Assembly (NCBI GenBank): GCA_013365365.1
Contig: JABVXU010000053.1
Span: 62,001-126,000 of the forward strand
Direction: 5' to 3'
DNA length: 64,000 nt
Origin: Cruorifilaria tuberocauda
Lineage: Eukaryota; Nematoda; Chromadorea; Rhabditida; Onchocercidae
This document shows positions 13,901-26,600 of this stretch, in pieces. Numbering within the stretch: the stretch's first letter is position 1; every line of letters starts with the position of its first letter. A program made the translations under genes and the position numbers. Below the pieces are notes generated by a model. The model was not told the DNA's origin. It made no database searches and saw only the letters and a list, made by a program, of their open reading frames with translations.

Positions 13901-16900
13901 TTTTTTTAACAAAAAAAAAAACGGATGGTAGTAATAGGAAAGTTATTTGAAACAGTTTTTTATCATTTTTATTAACTTTACTTCATTTTCTCTCTTCTCT
14001 CTTTCCTCTTTTCTCTTTTTGTTTCTCTCTCTTTCTATAAATAAATGTAATGAGGAATATACGTAAGCATATACGCAAACATAAACGCAAGCATATAAAT
14101 AGTTAAATGAGGTTTTCAACCGTTATTAATGTAAATTGAATGCAAAAAAAAAATTTTCACATGAGTTTAATCAATAAATCTAACTTAGCTAATAATAATA
14201 ATATTTGCAATATTTTGTGAATCCAATCAATTTATAGAATTAATAATAATTGATAAAATTATTTTAATAATAAATACTATTTTATATTTAGATTATAAAT
14301 TTTGTCAGTGAAATTTGTAATAGAATTAAAAATGATCCAGAGTTGATGTGTGTTATTTTCGAGTTGCTTCCGTAAAAAATATTGTTCCATAACTCTATAG
14401 CAACAGAAATAATCATCCTGTTATCATAAGAAAATCTTTTCCTGAAATGTTCACTTTTATAACAAGAAGGTTAAGCTTCTGCAATGATAATTTGTATGGC
14501 GTAGAAAGTAGCATCTCAAGACTTCTGATATGTACTTTCTAAAGTATATAGAGATAAAGAAGAGATAAAGAAGTAACGATCAAATTAAGAGTATCCAGTT
14601 GATCAGCGTGGTACGATAATTCTTGGTAGGTCTGGTTCTCGTATAGTTAAGCTTTATATGCCTTATGGTTTTCAATAAAAATTGAGGTAAAACAGAATGG
14701 CTAGAGTAAAACGTGGGGTTACTACTCACGCTCGCCATAAAAAAGTATTAAAGTTAGCAAAGGGTTATAGAGGACGTGCAAAGAATTGTTACAGAATTGC
14801 ATTACAAAAGGTTGAAAAGGCACTACTATATTCCTATAGGGATAGAAAAACCCGCAAGCGTGATTTACTTGAGTTTCAAGTAATGTAAACATCAGTGGAG
14901 TTTGAACTTTGGCTTCCAGATCCAACTATCCTACTATATATGATGTATATAAAATTCATTCAATGATACGATAAGATGAGAGAGCCGAAAGATGACAGTG
15001 ATAACAGGAGTGGTGATAAGAAGAAAGACGAGGAAGAAATTATGAAACTGATAGATACCTTAGCATGAAGTTTGAAGATGTTCCATTGCATATAATTATC
15101 CTTTGATGATGCCATCACCGCCGACGTTGCTGTTGTTGTTCCTGCCGCTGTTGCTGATGATAATGATGATGATAACGATGGCGAAGATGATGATGATATC
15201 GATGACAATAAGCTGTTCATATCAGCCATCCAAATTACGACAATCTTTCCTTGATATGGTATAGAAGGAAGAGATACTTGGGGGAAATTAGATGCTAATC
15301 ATCTGATGACTTTTCCTTCCAAACTGATCAGATGTAATTGAGGAATTGGTATGAGAGATTTAAAGAAGAAAGAGTTTTAGATACTGATTGATCTTCTCCT
15401 ATCGAACAGCACTTTCTTCGTGGCGTGAAATCATCCAGCGGGAATATTTTCATCAAACTGTTTACCTACGATAAATCCATTCAATTAATTTTTCGTCACA
15501 AAAAAAGGCTAGGAAATAATATAGGAGGAATGGTAGTTGCTCGTTTCCAACTGTTTCTTTTTTACCTTTTCCTACAATAGCTAGAGTAAATTAAGAAAAT
15601 ACCGTTTGAGTAATTTAAAATAATTAAAATTAACTTTTCGATACGATACAAAGAATAATGAACGAGGAAAACAAAAGGAAAGAGAAAAAAACTACTTGGA
15701 AAACAATCGAAATGAGTGTATTTATCTATTGAAATCAATTTATTTCATAAGAAATTTAATTAAAAATTTAAATTAATCTAAAATTTTATATTATATAGTC
15801 GATCAAAATTTTGAAAAACTTTAAAATTTATCATTCTAATCATTTTTTTTCCTTTCCTTTAATCAGCGATATATAGTATGAAACGGAAATAATCATTGTG
15901 ATTAAGCTTCCCAAATAGATTCTATCTTCATTCCTATCATTCATTCAATTTAATAATATTGAAATTGACAATTATATATACACACTTATCTATAATAACA
16001 ACTTTAATCTTTTAAATCCCATTTAAAGAAAGTACAACTTAATAATACTTAATACTAAGTACTCATAAAGATTTGATAAAATTTAATTAAAAGAAAGAAC
16101 TATATATACTACCGTAAAATAAACCACCTAATAACAGGACAATCTCTTTTTTCCCTTTTTGGAACAGCATGTATTGAGAGAACGATTTTAATCACTGAGA
16201 GAACAAAAAGATGAAGAGAGAGAGAGAGAGAGAGAGAGAAAGAAAAAGAGAAGAAAATGAAGGAAAGAGAATAATTCAAAAAGAGAGTTGATTGAAATAT
16301 AAAGAGAGAAGTTGTTAACGATAGATTCGGGTGAGGCAGAAGAATCGGGGGAAGAGGAAGAGGACCGCGGAAGGACGGGGAAGCGGGAAGGAAGAGAAAT
16401 GCTTGGAGAGAGATTGTACAAAGGGACGTCCAAAAGAGCTCAACGTATAGTTAAAGTGTCCTTTGGAAAAAAAAGAAAAAATGAAAACTGGTCGGTCTTC
16501 CACTCCTTTTTTTCAACTAAATATATCAAAATGTATTGAATAGTGCTCTCTCCCTCTCTCTCTCTCTTTCTCCCTCTCTCCCTCTCTCTCTTCTCTCTGT
16601 GTGTGTGAGGGTGTGCGGGTGTGTATATCTGATAATTTGAAAGGAACTACGGCGAAACGAAACATTGTTCGATTACTACTATCACTAAGAGAGAGGAAGA
16701 GAGAAATAGCAATGTTACGAGGATTTGAATTGAATTGAATTGAAATAAAATAAAATGAATTAAAAGGAATCGAAGAGAGAGAGAGAGAGATCACTTGAAC
16801 AATTTGGATACCAAATGAGATAGATGGATAAAGTGATCGATTGAGTGATTGATTGATTGATCGATCGATGTGATCATCGGTTTCAATCATTTACAATAAA

Positions 16901-19900
16901 TCGCATCAAATGAACGAGAATTGAACGGAGCCAAACAAGTCGATGAACACAAAAAGGCAAAAATAGCAATGAAGAAATAAATAGATGAAAAATTATACAA
17001 TTATAAGAAAAATTTCAACAGAGACAACAAGAGAGGAGGAGAAAGGGAGAGAGAGAGAGAGTGAAAGAAAGGAATTAAAAAAAAATTTTTTTTTGAACAT
17101 AATAGGAAACAGGACGGACTAAACTCTTGTCCTTCAATTTCTACTCAACACATACATTGCATGAAAATGAAGGAAGAAAGAGAAAGAGTAAAGTAAAGAG
17201 AGAGAGAGAGAGAATTTTGGGAAATTTTTTAAATAAAATATTCAATATTTTAATTCAATTCCAATTTAAATATTAGAAAATACTTCGAACTTTAATCATT
17301 CCCTTCCTCCATTTTTATTGAAATTATCAAATTTCAATAATTTCCTATCAATACTTGTTTTAAAAAATATTTCAGGGAATTATTCCTTATTAAATATAAA
17401 TGGGAGAATTAGCATGCATATATAATAATTTGAAACAAAAAAGTAATTTGCATATATGGCGGACAGGTATGAAATGATTAGAATGGATGAAATTATTTTT
17501 GAACCATTGAAGTAATTAAATATTATTGAAAAGAATTTTAATTAAATAAATCAATTTAATTAAAAAAAATAAAAATTAAAGTAATTAAATATCAAAAATT
17601 GAATCGAAAAAATTTTCTCGCCGAAACTGTTATCGGAATGAGAAATTCTATCAAAGTATGAATAAAAATTAAGGATTAAATTATGAAAATTTTGCGTGAC
17701 ATTCGTTGAAATAAAATAATTTAGATAATTTGATAAATTATGTTTTAAGCAATGAAGTTGAATTTCTTCCTTAATTTTTCGATTGTTAGATTTGAGGAAT
17801 TAATATGTTTTTTATTGTAAAATTTTACCTGCGTTCAATTTGTCTATAAAATTAAATTTAAAGATATGGCTTTTCACGGAAAAAATGCTAATTATAATTT
17901 TTAAGCTTTCATTTTTTCCCCTTTATTTTTATTTCGAAAGTATAAGTTCATGAGTTTTTATAGCCGAATTTCCAATTTCGAATGAAATAGAGAAGCATAC
18001 GGAAATTTTAACTGAAATGAAAACGCAAATTTTTTATTCGAAACACTCAAATTTTTGAAGAGAAAAATTTATGACATTGAATGAAAGTAATCTTCGATAT
18101 GTGTACTTTATAATAAATATGAAATGAATATAAATAGACTAATGAATGGAACATTAAAAGTGATACTAAAAGTAGGTTAAAGTATCGTTGCAATAAGCAT
18201 ATAACAATTACTTATTATGTATGACGATAACTGAACTTGTTGGCTTAATTAAGAATTAAATTTTAAGGTAAATTGAGAAAGAGAGAAAGGATAGGGAAAA
18301 AGGATAGATTCAAGGAAAAAGCTCCAATGAATTTTAAATAAATTTGCTATAGCTAATGAATTTACGCTCATTAACTTACGATGAATTTTTTGACAATTAT
18401 GAGAAATGAGAAGAGAAAATAGCATTCGTTATTTTATATCGTATAAAAGCTTACTTGATTTCAACAAGCATATAATTATCTGAGAGTTTACTGTAAGCTC
18501 AAATTTAGTGATTACAATAATATATTAATACTTTTTCAAAGTTATTAGGTATTACTTTTAAAAAATCAATTTCTTTTGTATCAAAGTATCATAATGTATA
18601 GAAAGACTTGTTTTCTTTCGATTCAATTGATTAGTTAATTCATTATTTGTTGAATTGATCGATTAGTAATCTTCTTCTTACAGTAATTAAAATAGTTCCA
18701 TGATAATGAATTGTATGGCATAACAGTGATCATTTTTGTAGCAATAATATTTATTTTTATAATATACAAAAAGTACAAAGATTATGCCTGATAACTTATC
18801 GTTTAACGAAATGTACTTTTGTTTACTTCACTTGGAATATATTTTGAAGTGAACAGCTTATTTTCCGATATTTTCAAATAGTCGAATAGAAAAGTTAGTC
18901 AGACAAAAATGAGAAATAGAATTCTGGAAGAGTGGAACAGGGAGAGAGAGAGAGAGAGGGAGAAAGAGAGAGAAATAAAGAGGTAGGACGATTGATACTT
19001 TTAAGAAAAACAAGTATAGGATAAAATTATTCCGCTCCATTCGTTATTTTTTTCTTTGCTAATTAATTTCTTCTTTCCTACGGTATTCTCTCACTTTACT
19101 TTCAGATGATTGATGTTAATGAAGTAAGTAATAAGCTTATTTTGCAAACATGAAATTATCATCTGGAAGATTTGTGAAGTGCGAAACAACGAATGATCGC
19201 TGAGGAATATGGAAATTATCAGGATATTAAGAGATGAAGAATCATCGGGATTGCCTCTGGGAGATGACGAATCATTGGATTGTCTTTGGAAGATGGAAAA
19301 TCATCATAACGTTGATTGTTAACTAATGTTAATTAATGAAGAAACATCGGGATGACTGTAAAGAAAATGAAAAATTACTAATCGATAACATAAATAGTTC
19401 GTCATTTAATCATTCCGATTCTTTCAACTAGAATTGCTCCACAACAACCGAAGTAATGTCAAAATACAATATAATATATATCCGATATTCTTTCATCGAA
19501 ATACTTAAACATCTCTGAGGAATAAATTTCCCCAATTGATAAATGATAGGAGATCAATTTTTCAACTTACACTCTTAATTCTTCAAAAGAAGTGGAAAGA
19601 AAAACTCTGTAAGAAAGCTATCTTCTACCAATCAGTTCATTTGAATACAATCAGTAAGATGAAGAAGAAAGATTCATTGGTATTATCAAAAGGTTACGAA
19701 ATAAAATGTTGCTAAAGTTTGCAAAATGCAACATTATATCAAAAATTTTTTAATAATTGACGTTTCTTCACTTTCTTCTTCACTGATAATACATAACGTT
19801 TAAAAATGTATTTTAAATTTAAAAAAAAAAAAAGGAAGAAGATTTTTTTCCTTAATTTTCTAACTTCCATTTAAATTGAAACCAGTTTAATCATTCATTT

Positions 19901-21615
19901 TTATGGGATAAAAATTATAGAGAAAAGAGAACACTGCCAGGAAATTTTATCATTTTAGGAAAAAGAAGACCGGAAATTTCTTGTTTGATTTGAAATTTCA
20001 ACAAATTTCCATATCTTAATACCTTATCGTGCTGTGCTATTCGTGATTCTTCAAAGAAATAACATGAAATAACAAACATAAACAAAACCATACATTACTA
20101 TTGAATCACTGTTGAACTGCCAAATGATTTTTTTCTTCCTTTTTGTTCCTGACGAAACGTTTATGTCCGGAAAGGACATTAGTTGTTCCTGACGAACTAC
20201 TGACATGCAATATCCGGAATGATCTGTACTAGCAATGGTAAAGGCAGTATATTTATATATGATTTATGATATGATATGATTTGAAACCAAATTTAATCGA
20301 TATAAAAGAGATAATTATTTAGTTCAATTATGAAAATGTCCGACTAATAATAATGGAATTATGCGCACTTAAATAAATATCGAAATTTGATTTTAATAAA
20401 TTTTTTAAATATACGAAACAATGCCCGTATCGTTCATAAATCTTTTTTTTTTGAGTACTGCAAAAATTTCTAGTGAATTGAACAGACAACGAAATATTTT
20501 CCATAACAGACTTATCGAATTCATTTGAATTACTTCATGGATTACTTAATGAAAGTATAGGAAAACTATTTAATTCATATAGTATTTCTTTTGAATGACC
20601 TTTGAAATGATATATAATTTAATAAATTTTATCTGATGGGATTTTCAAAATTTTAAAAATCATTCAAGCATAGCAAATCCATTGTTTCTGTTTATGCTTT
20701 AGTTTCATGATAAAAATTTTTGATTTATAAAAATAAATTCGATCATTTGAAGGAAACATTTATAGTATTGATTGAATTTTGAAAAAAACTGTATATATAT
20801 ATATATATATGGGAAATTGAAAAACGACAATAGTGATAAGAGAAAGGAGCAGTAATCAAACTTCTCTTCTCTTTTCTTTCACTCAAATCTCATGAACTGT
20901 TTAATTACTGGTATGAAATGATAATGAATGACCTTGAGAGTTACTGATTTCGACGGGTGGAAGTATCAGTGATGACGGAAGGAAGAAACGTTCAATCCGT
21001 ACCGAACTGATAATTCGTCTCTTCTCGTTTCATTAAAAAAGGAAAATGAACAGACACGTATAGCTGGTTGTTGATAAGATTGTAAAAGGGTAGTAAAATG
21101 AGAAAAACTTCGAAAAGTGAGAAAAGAAAGAAAAAGAGGGAGAAATCTTTTTCTTCATTTATTATTGATATTAATCGAATGAATTTGAAACTTACGATTG
21201 CTATTATTACCATAATCAATTACATTTTTAAATTACCCCATGATTTTTATTGAATTTAATTCTATGATTACTTTTACTATTTGATATTTTAGGTCAGGTA
21301 AGTGTTGCTTTAATGTTTAGCTTTTGTGAGAACTAAAACAGTATTATCAATTTCCTGGTTACCCAAAAAGACACATGTACAATGTATCTTTTTGGGTAAC
21401 CAGGAAATTGATAATACTCTGTTTTAGATATTTTATATCTTGGGTATAATTTGTGACAATTTTCTTTTTGGTTAACTTAAACTTAGAATTATTATTCTAT
21501 GCACTATTTTTTCTATTGCTTTTCATTTTTTTTACTATCAAATTGTTTAGGTATACTTTTTAAAAATAACAATTTTAGTATTGTAACGATGACCTTTATC
21601 TCTTTGTATCATCCA

Positions 21616-21699
<84 letters not shown>

Positions 21700-22176
21700 C
21701 ACAACAATAAAAAAAATTTTTGCATTACACATTCATATTTATCATCAAAGAAGAAATTTTGAATAAAACAAAAAAAAAGGAAAAAGAAAGAAAAGATCTT
21801 TTCTTCAATCTAAATTTAATTATTCTATGTCAAATCGATATAATCAAATAATCGCATAAAAGTAGACAAAAAAAGGAATAAATTAATTTCATTTCTTCTT
21901 CTTTTAAATTCAACAAAACAAGCTTTAATAATATTTCAGAAAAAAAAATTTGCAAATATTTTTTCTTATTCATTTAAAATAATTCATGCATAATACTTAA
22001 AAAATTCGATAAAACAATATTCCATATAAAATATTGAAAAAAAGCAAAAAAAAAATGAAATGGCACATAAACAACTTCATCAGGTGTGTTATATGAATGT
22101 AAAGTACACACGTACACACACACACACACACACACATACACACATACACACACACATACACACACACATACACATA

Positions 22177-22223
<47 letters not shown>

Positions 22224-23661
22224 GAAAATATAACAAAGTAGATGAAGAGGTAAGAGAGAAAAACAGAGTAAAATAGTTGAAAAGTATTGAAAAGACTTAA
22301 TGGTTGTTTTCAATTTTCGAGAAAAAAAACTGACTTCATAAGAAATATGAGTGAAAGAAGTAGATATGATTTTTAAAAAAAAAATCCATATATTGATTAT
22401 GCGGTAGAGTAAAGTGGTCAAGGCCTATAATACAGATTAAGGGTATTAGCTAGGCTTCTCCCTCTCTCTCTCTCTCTCTTTCTCTCACTCTTTTTTGGTT
22501 AATCTTATAAAAAGAAAACTGACAAAATTTCAATCTATTTCATAAAAATTTTTTTAATATTTTTAATTTTAAATCTTAATAATCAATTCATGATTAATCA
22601 ATTAATTAATTAATTCTAATATAATGAATGTTTGTATAAGAAAACAAAACAGATGCATACGGATAATACAACGATAAATTATATATTTATAATCGATGTA
22701 CTAACAATTACTTTATTCTAACTATTATGAGAGTTGTTTAAGTAGACGTTGCAACAATTTCAAATAACAGCTACAGTATCAACAGCTACAGTATGCTCAA
22801 TTACAGATTTGTAATACAAAATATTTTCCAACAATCGAAAGGATTTGTATCGTATACTTTGAAGAAAAAAAACAATATCATGAATAAGTCCAATTCTGAA
22901 TCCGGAAAAAGAAAAAGAAGCAAAAAACGGATTTCCATGTGGGTGTCTGTGTGTGTGTGTGTGTGTGTGTGATAAGTGCAAAATTTGCCGGTTAGTAAAT
23001 AAACATATGCACATGAATTCGGAAAATTATCATTTATCCATAAATTCGCTTATTCATTGCTTCTCGTTTTAATGTTAGCAAAGCAATCACAGTAATGGAG
23101 ATAACAATAATAGCAGTGATAATCACAATAATAATATTAATGATAATGATAATAATAATAATGATAATGAATAGTAGGGAATGTTGATGATGATGATGAT
23201 GAATGAGTATTATTATATCGGTAAATGCTAAACCTATTTAACTGCTTGCAAATAATTTTTATGATTGAACCGGTTGGATAAATCGTAAAAGAGTGACGTA
23301 AAGTTAAGTAAGTTTCTCTTCTTTTCATTATTTTTTCAATTCTTTCTCATGTTTTTTGCTTTTTTCTTTTTTATTACCTGTCCCTCTCGCTTGTTTGCTT
23401 CTTTTCGTTTCTCAAAATTATCATTATCACTTAGAAACCTATTGAAGAATAAAAACACCTGTCTAACGCTTAGCATTAGATCATTTAAATTATAATAATG
23501 ATAATTACAATAAAGTAATCAATTTGCTTTACTTGATAATAATTACACCTAAAATATAATTGTATGATAATTGCGATTATTGAAACATGATCGAAGTAAA
23601 AAAAATTCTTGTTTTTAATAAACTGAAAATGAACACTGTGAGATGAGAAATATGAAAAGAA

Positions 23662-23696
<35 letters not shown>

Positions 23697-26600
23697 TTAC
23701 TGAAGAAAAATGAGCGCAAATAATATCTGATGATGAAAAGTAAAATATAATTTAAACAGCTGCCAGCTGCAGAGTAGAATGAAAGGGAATATGAGAGAGG
23801 GAAAGGAAGGAAAGAGAGAGGGAGAAATAAGGGTAATACCTATGGAAGGAACTAAAACTAGCTTTAAGCTGAATAGTTTAGCTAGCTAAGCTGAATGCTA
23901 ATAGTGGAAGCGATTTGATTTTTGTTAAATGGAGGAAGGATGACTGAATGAATGAATGAAAATGAACAATGAATGAATCGAAGGGATTTTCTTCCTACAT
24001 GAAATTAACAACCAACATAAAGATCGTTGCTAAATTTAAGCATTTAATGTTTCTCGCCTTTCTTTGACTATTGTTACTTTCTGTAGTGAAAAAAATAATT
24101 GAACAAACAGCTTTCAATGTACAAAATAGAATGTTGCATTAGTAAATTTAATTGAAATAAATGAATTTTTATATTAAGCCAATTAATACATGCATAATTG
24201 GATCGGATATTCGTAATAAAAGAAAACTTACATGTTGGAATATTTTGTTAATAAATTAGCTGATATCAAGTAATTATAGTTAACAAAATAATTAAACTTT
24301 TGCTCGTTCAATTAAAATTTATCAATTTGTTGAAAATTATAAATTTAAGAATTTATAATATGGTGAATTTGCACTTTGAAGGATTATGTATGCAATATTT
24401 GTCCGCAGTTTAAATGAATGATAAAAGTAATTTTGATAAACAATACAGTTAGTTATATTCGCATGATAAGGGACCCATTCTATTTTATTGATTTCTATTA
24501 ATTTGCATATGTAAATGTCTAAGTTAAATGATATTTGACAGTGCAGTTCTCAGTTGTAGACAATTCAAAAGTATAAGTTAGTTTTACGTGTGAACGTGAG
24601 GGTATGGGTGTCTGTGTGTGTTTGTGTGTGTATTTATGTTATTCGATCTCGGAATCTTTTAAAAAATATTTGAAGTAAACAAAAAGTACAATGATCATAT
24701 GGTTTACAATATCAAAGGGTAGTAGTTGTTGTAATGGTGAGCATTTTTTATTGCTGTAGTATTTTATAGCTCTAACAATAACAATAAAATATCATGCGAA
24801 TAAGATTCTTGTAAAGATCAGCAATATAAGCTTAGTAAAAATGATTCTTAGAGAAGAGATAATGCAATAAATTCTAATTTTCCAAATATCAATATCATCT
24901 AAATCAATGATTGAAGAGTGATAGATTCAAAGATATCAAAATGTACAGTTTCTCTCATAGCTAAATCTTGATAAGATAATTAATTTGTTAGCGATTACAT
25001 CTTTCATTTATGAAATATAAAAAGAGAAGAAGAAAGGAAAGATTTCGATGGAAAATTAAAAAATTCTTTAACATGTAAGTTAATAAAATCATGTTCTTTC
25101 AATAATTATTAATTGCAATGATTTCAATATATGGGGAATATGAAAAAAATGTAAGATCGAACCTCGAAATGAGGAGAGAGAGAGAGGGAGAGAGGAAAGA
25201 GAGAATGTTTCTCTTTCTCCCTCTTTTTCCTCAATGATTCATTAAATTCCGGAAATTGTTAAAGATTTGTAAATCGAGTGATCTAACCGGAAACAGGAAG
25301 CGATATACAGGAAAGCTTGCAATATCTTTTGAATAAAATTTGCAACACTTCGAAGCTTTTCCCCCTTTTACACAGAACTACAAAAAAATTCGTTTATTTC
25401 TCCTAATAATTAATGGATGATGCATTTAGTAATGAATTATTTGCTCTTTAACATTTCGGATGTTAAATTTTGTGGTTTAATAAACCATTTGTTGTGGTTT
25501 GTTGCTAATCAGAAATCACAGATAAATCGAGAATTAGAATCCTTGAAAGTAAGAAATTGAATGAAAGAAAACAGGATAGCAGTAAAGATGAAATTGTTCT
25601 AAATCCAACAAATGCAACAATTTATAAACTTTTAAAGTATCTACAGACTTTCCATGCATTATTTATCTCTTAAATTAATGAAATTTTCAAGAAAAAAAAA
25701 CAAACAACAACAAAGAAATACATAAAAATACCATTTGTTAAAGGTATGAAATTGTAAAAAAGAAAAGAAATTAAATCAAATTTTATTACAACGATTGCAT
25801 GCTAAAATGAGAACAGAAATAAATTTGCTTCCATAAAGCTTTAGTAAATCATTTATTCAACAACCGAACAACTGTTGATAGCATCCTTAAAATTCTCGTT
25901 ATTTTTCTCTTTCTCTCTTTTTTTTTAAATCTTTCTCTCTCAACAAGAAAAAGGGATGAAGACAAAAATTTTTAAGAGAATAAAATGGATGAATTATTAA
26001 AGAATTATGAAAATACCATTTGGCTACCGAAATTATATTGATTTTTTTTCCGGAAACGAATACAATCATGCAAATTACATTGAAACTTAATAGATAAATA
26101 ACATGATGAAATTACAAATAAATGATTTAAATGATACTTTTATGATTAATTATATGATATGCTTTAATAAGAGAATTTGTAGCAGAGGAACACTCTCTCT
26201 CTCTCTCTCTCGATGAAAAGAGGGGGAAAGAGACAAAAATTAATTTCTAAATTATTTTGATCTATTTATTATCAAAATTAGTAGTGGTAAAGTATTGAAT
26301 ATATATACATATATATATTACACCTGATACCTGATATATTTTCATACTTATAATTTATATTATAATAACAGTAACAATGATAATGATAAATAATAATTGT
26401 TGGCAATAATAATAAAAGATTATTAGAGTGAGAAAGAGTAATGAAGCGTAATAGCTAAAATCATCAAGTCTTAATTTGGTAATGAAATAATAATAAAAAA
26501 ATGAGCGAAAGGGTTGAAGAAGCAGTAATAATTATTGAGTAAAATAACTTATACTTATACTCGATGAGAAGTTATAATTGATATGGAAATTGGTAATAAT

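Noticed and set aside
14722..14925. Minus-strand open frame over the L20 fragment
   Set aside because: Shadow of the rplT remnant in the opposite strand.
16188..16433. Minus-strand Ser/Pro-rich frame as another possible daf-12 first exon
   Set aside because: A gttaac at the end of PESI is phase 0, but the frame is largely the complement of a purine tract, and the donor is weak; the 15059-15229 exon is a better candidate.
21499..21762. Open frame with a long Thr-His repeat
   Set aside because: It is only the translation of the (CA)41 microsatellite; no coding context.
21974..22421. Overlapping minus-strand frames with Cys-Val repeats
   Set aside because: Translations of the compound CA/TA array in several frames.
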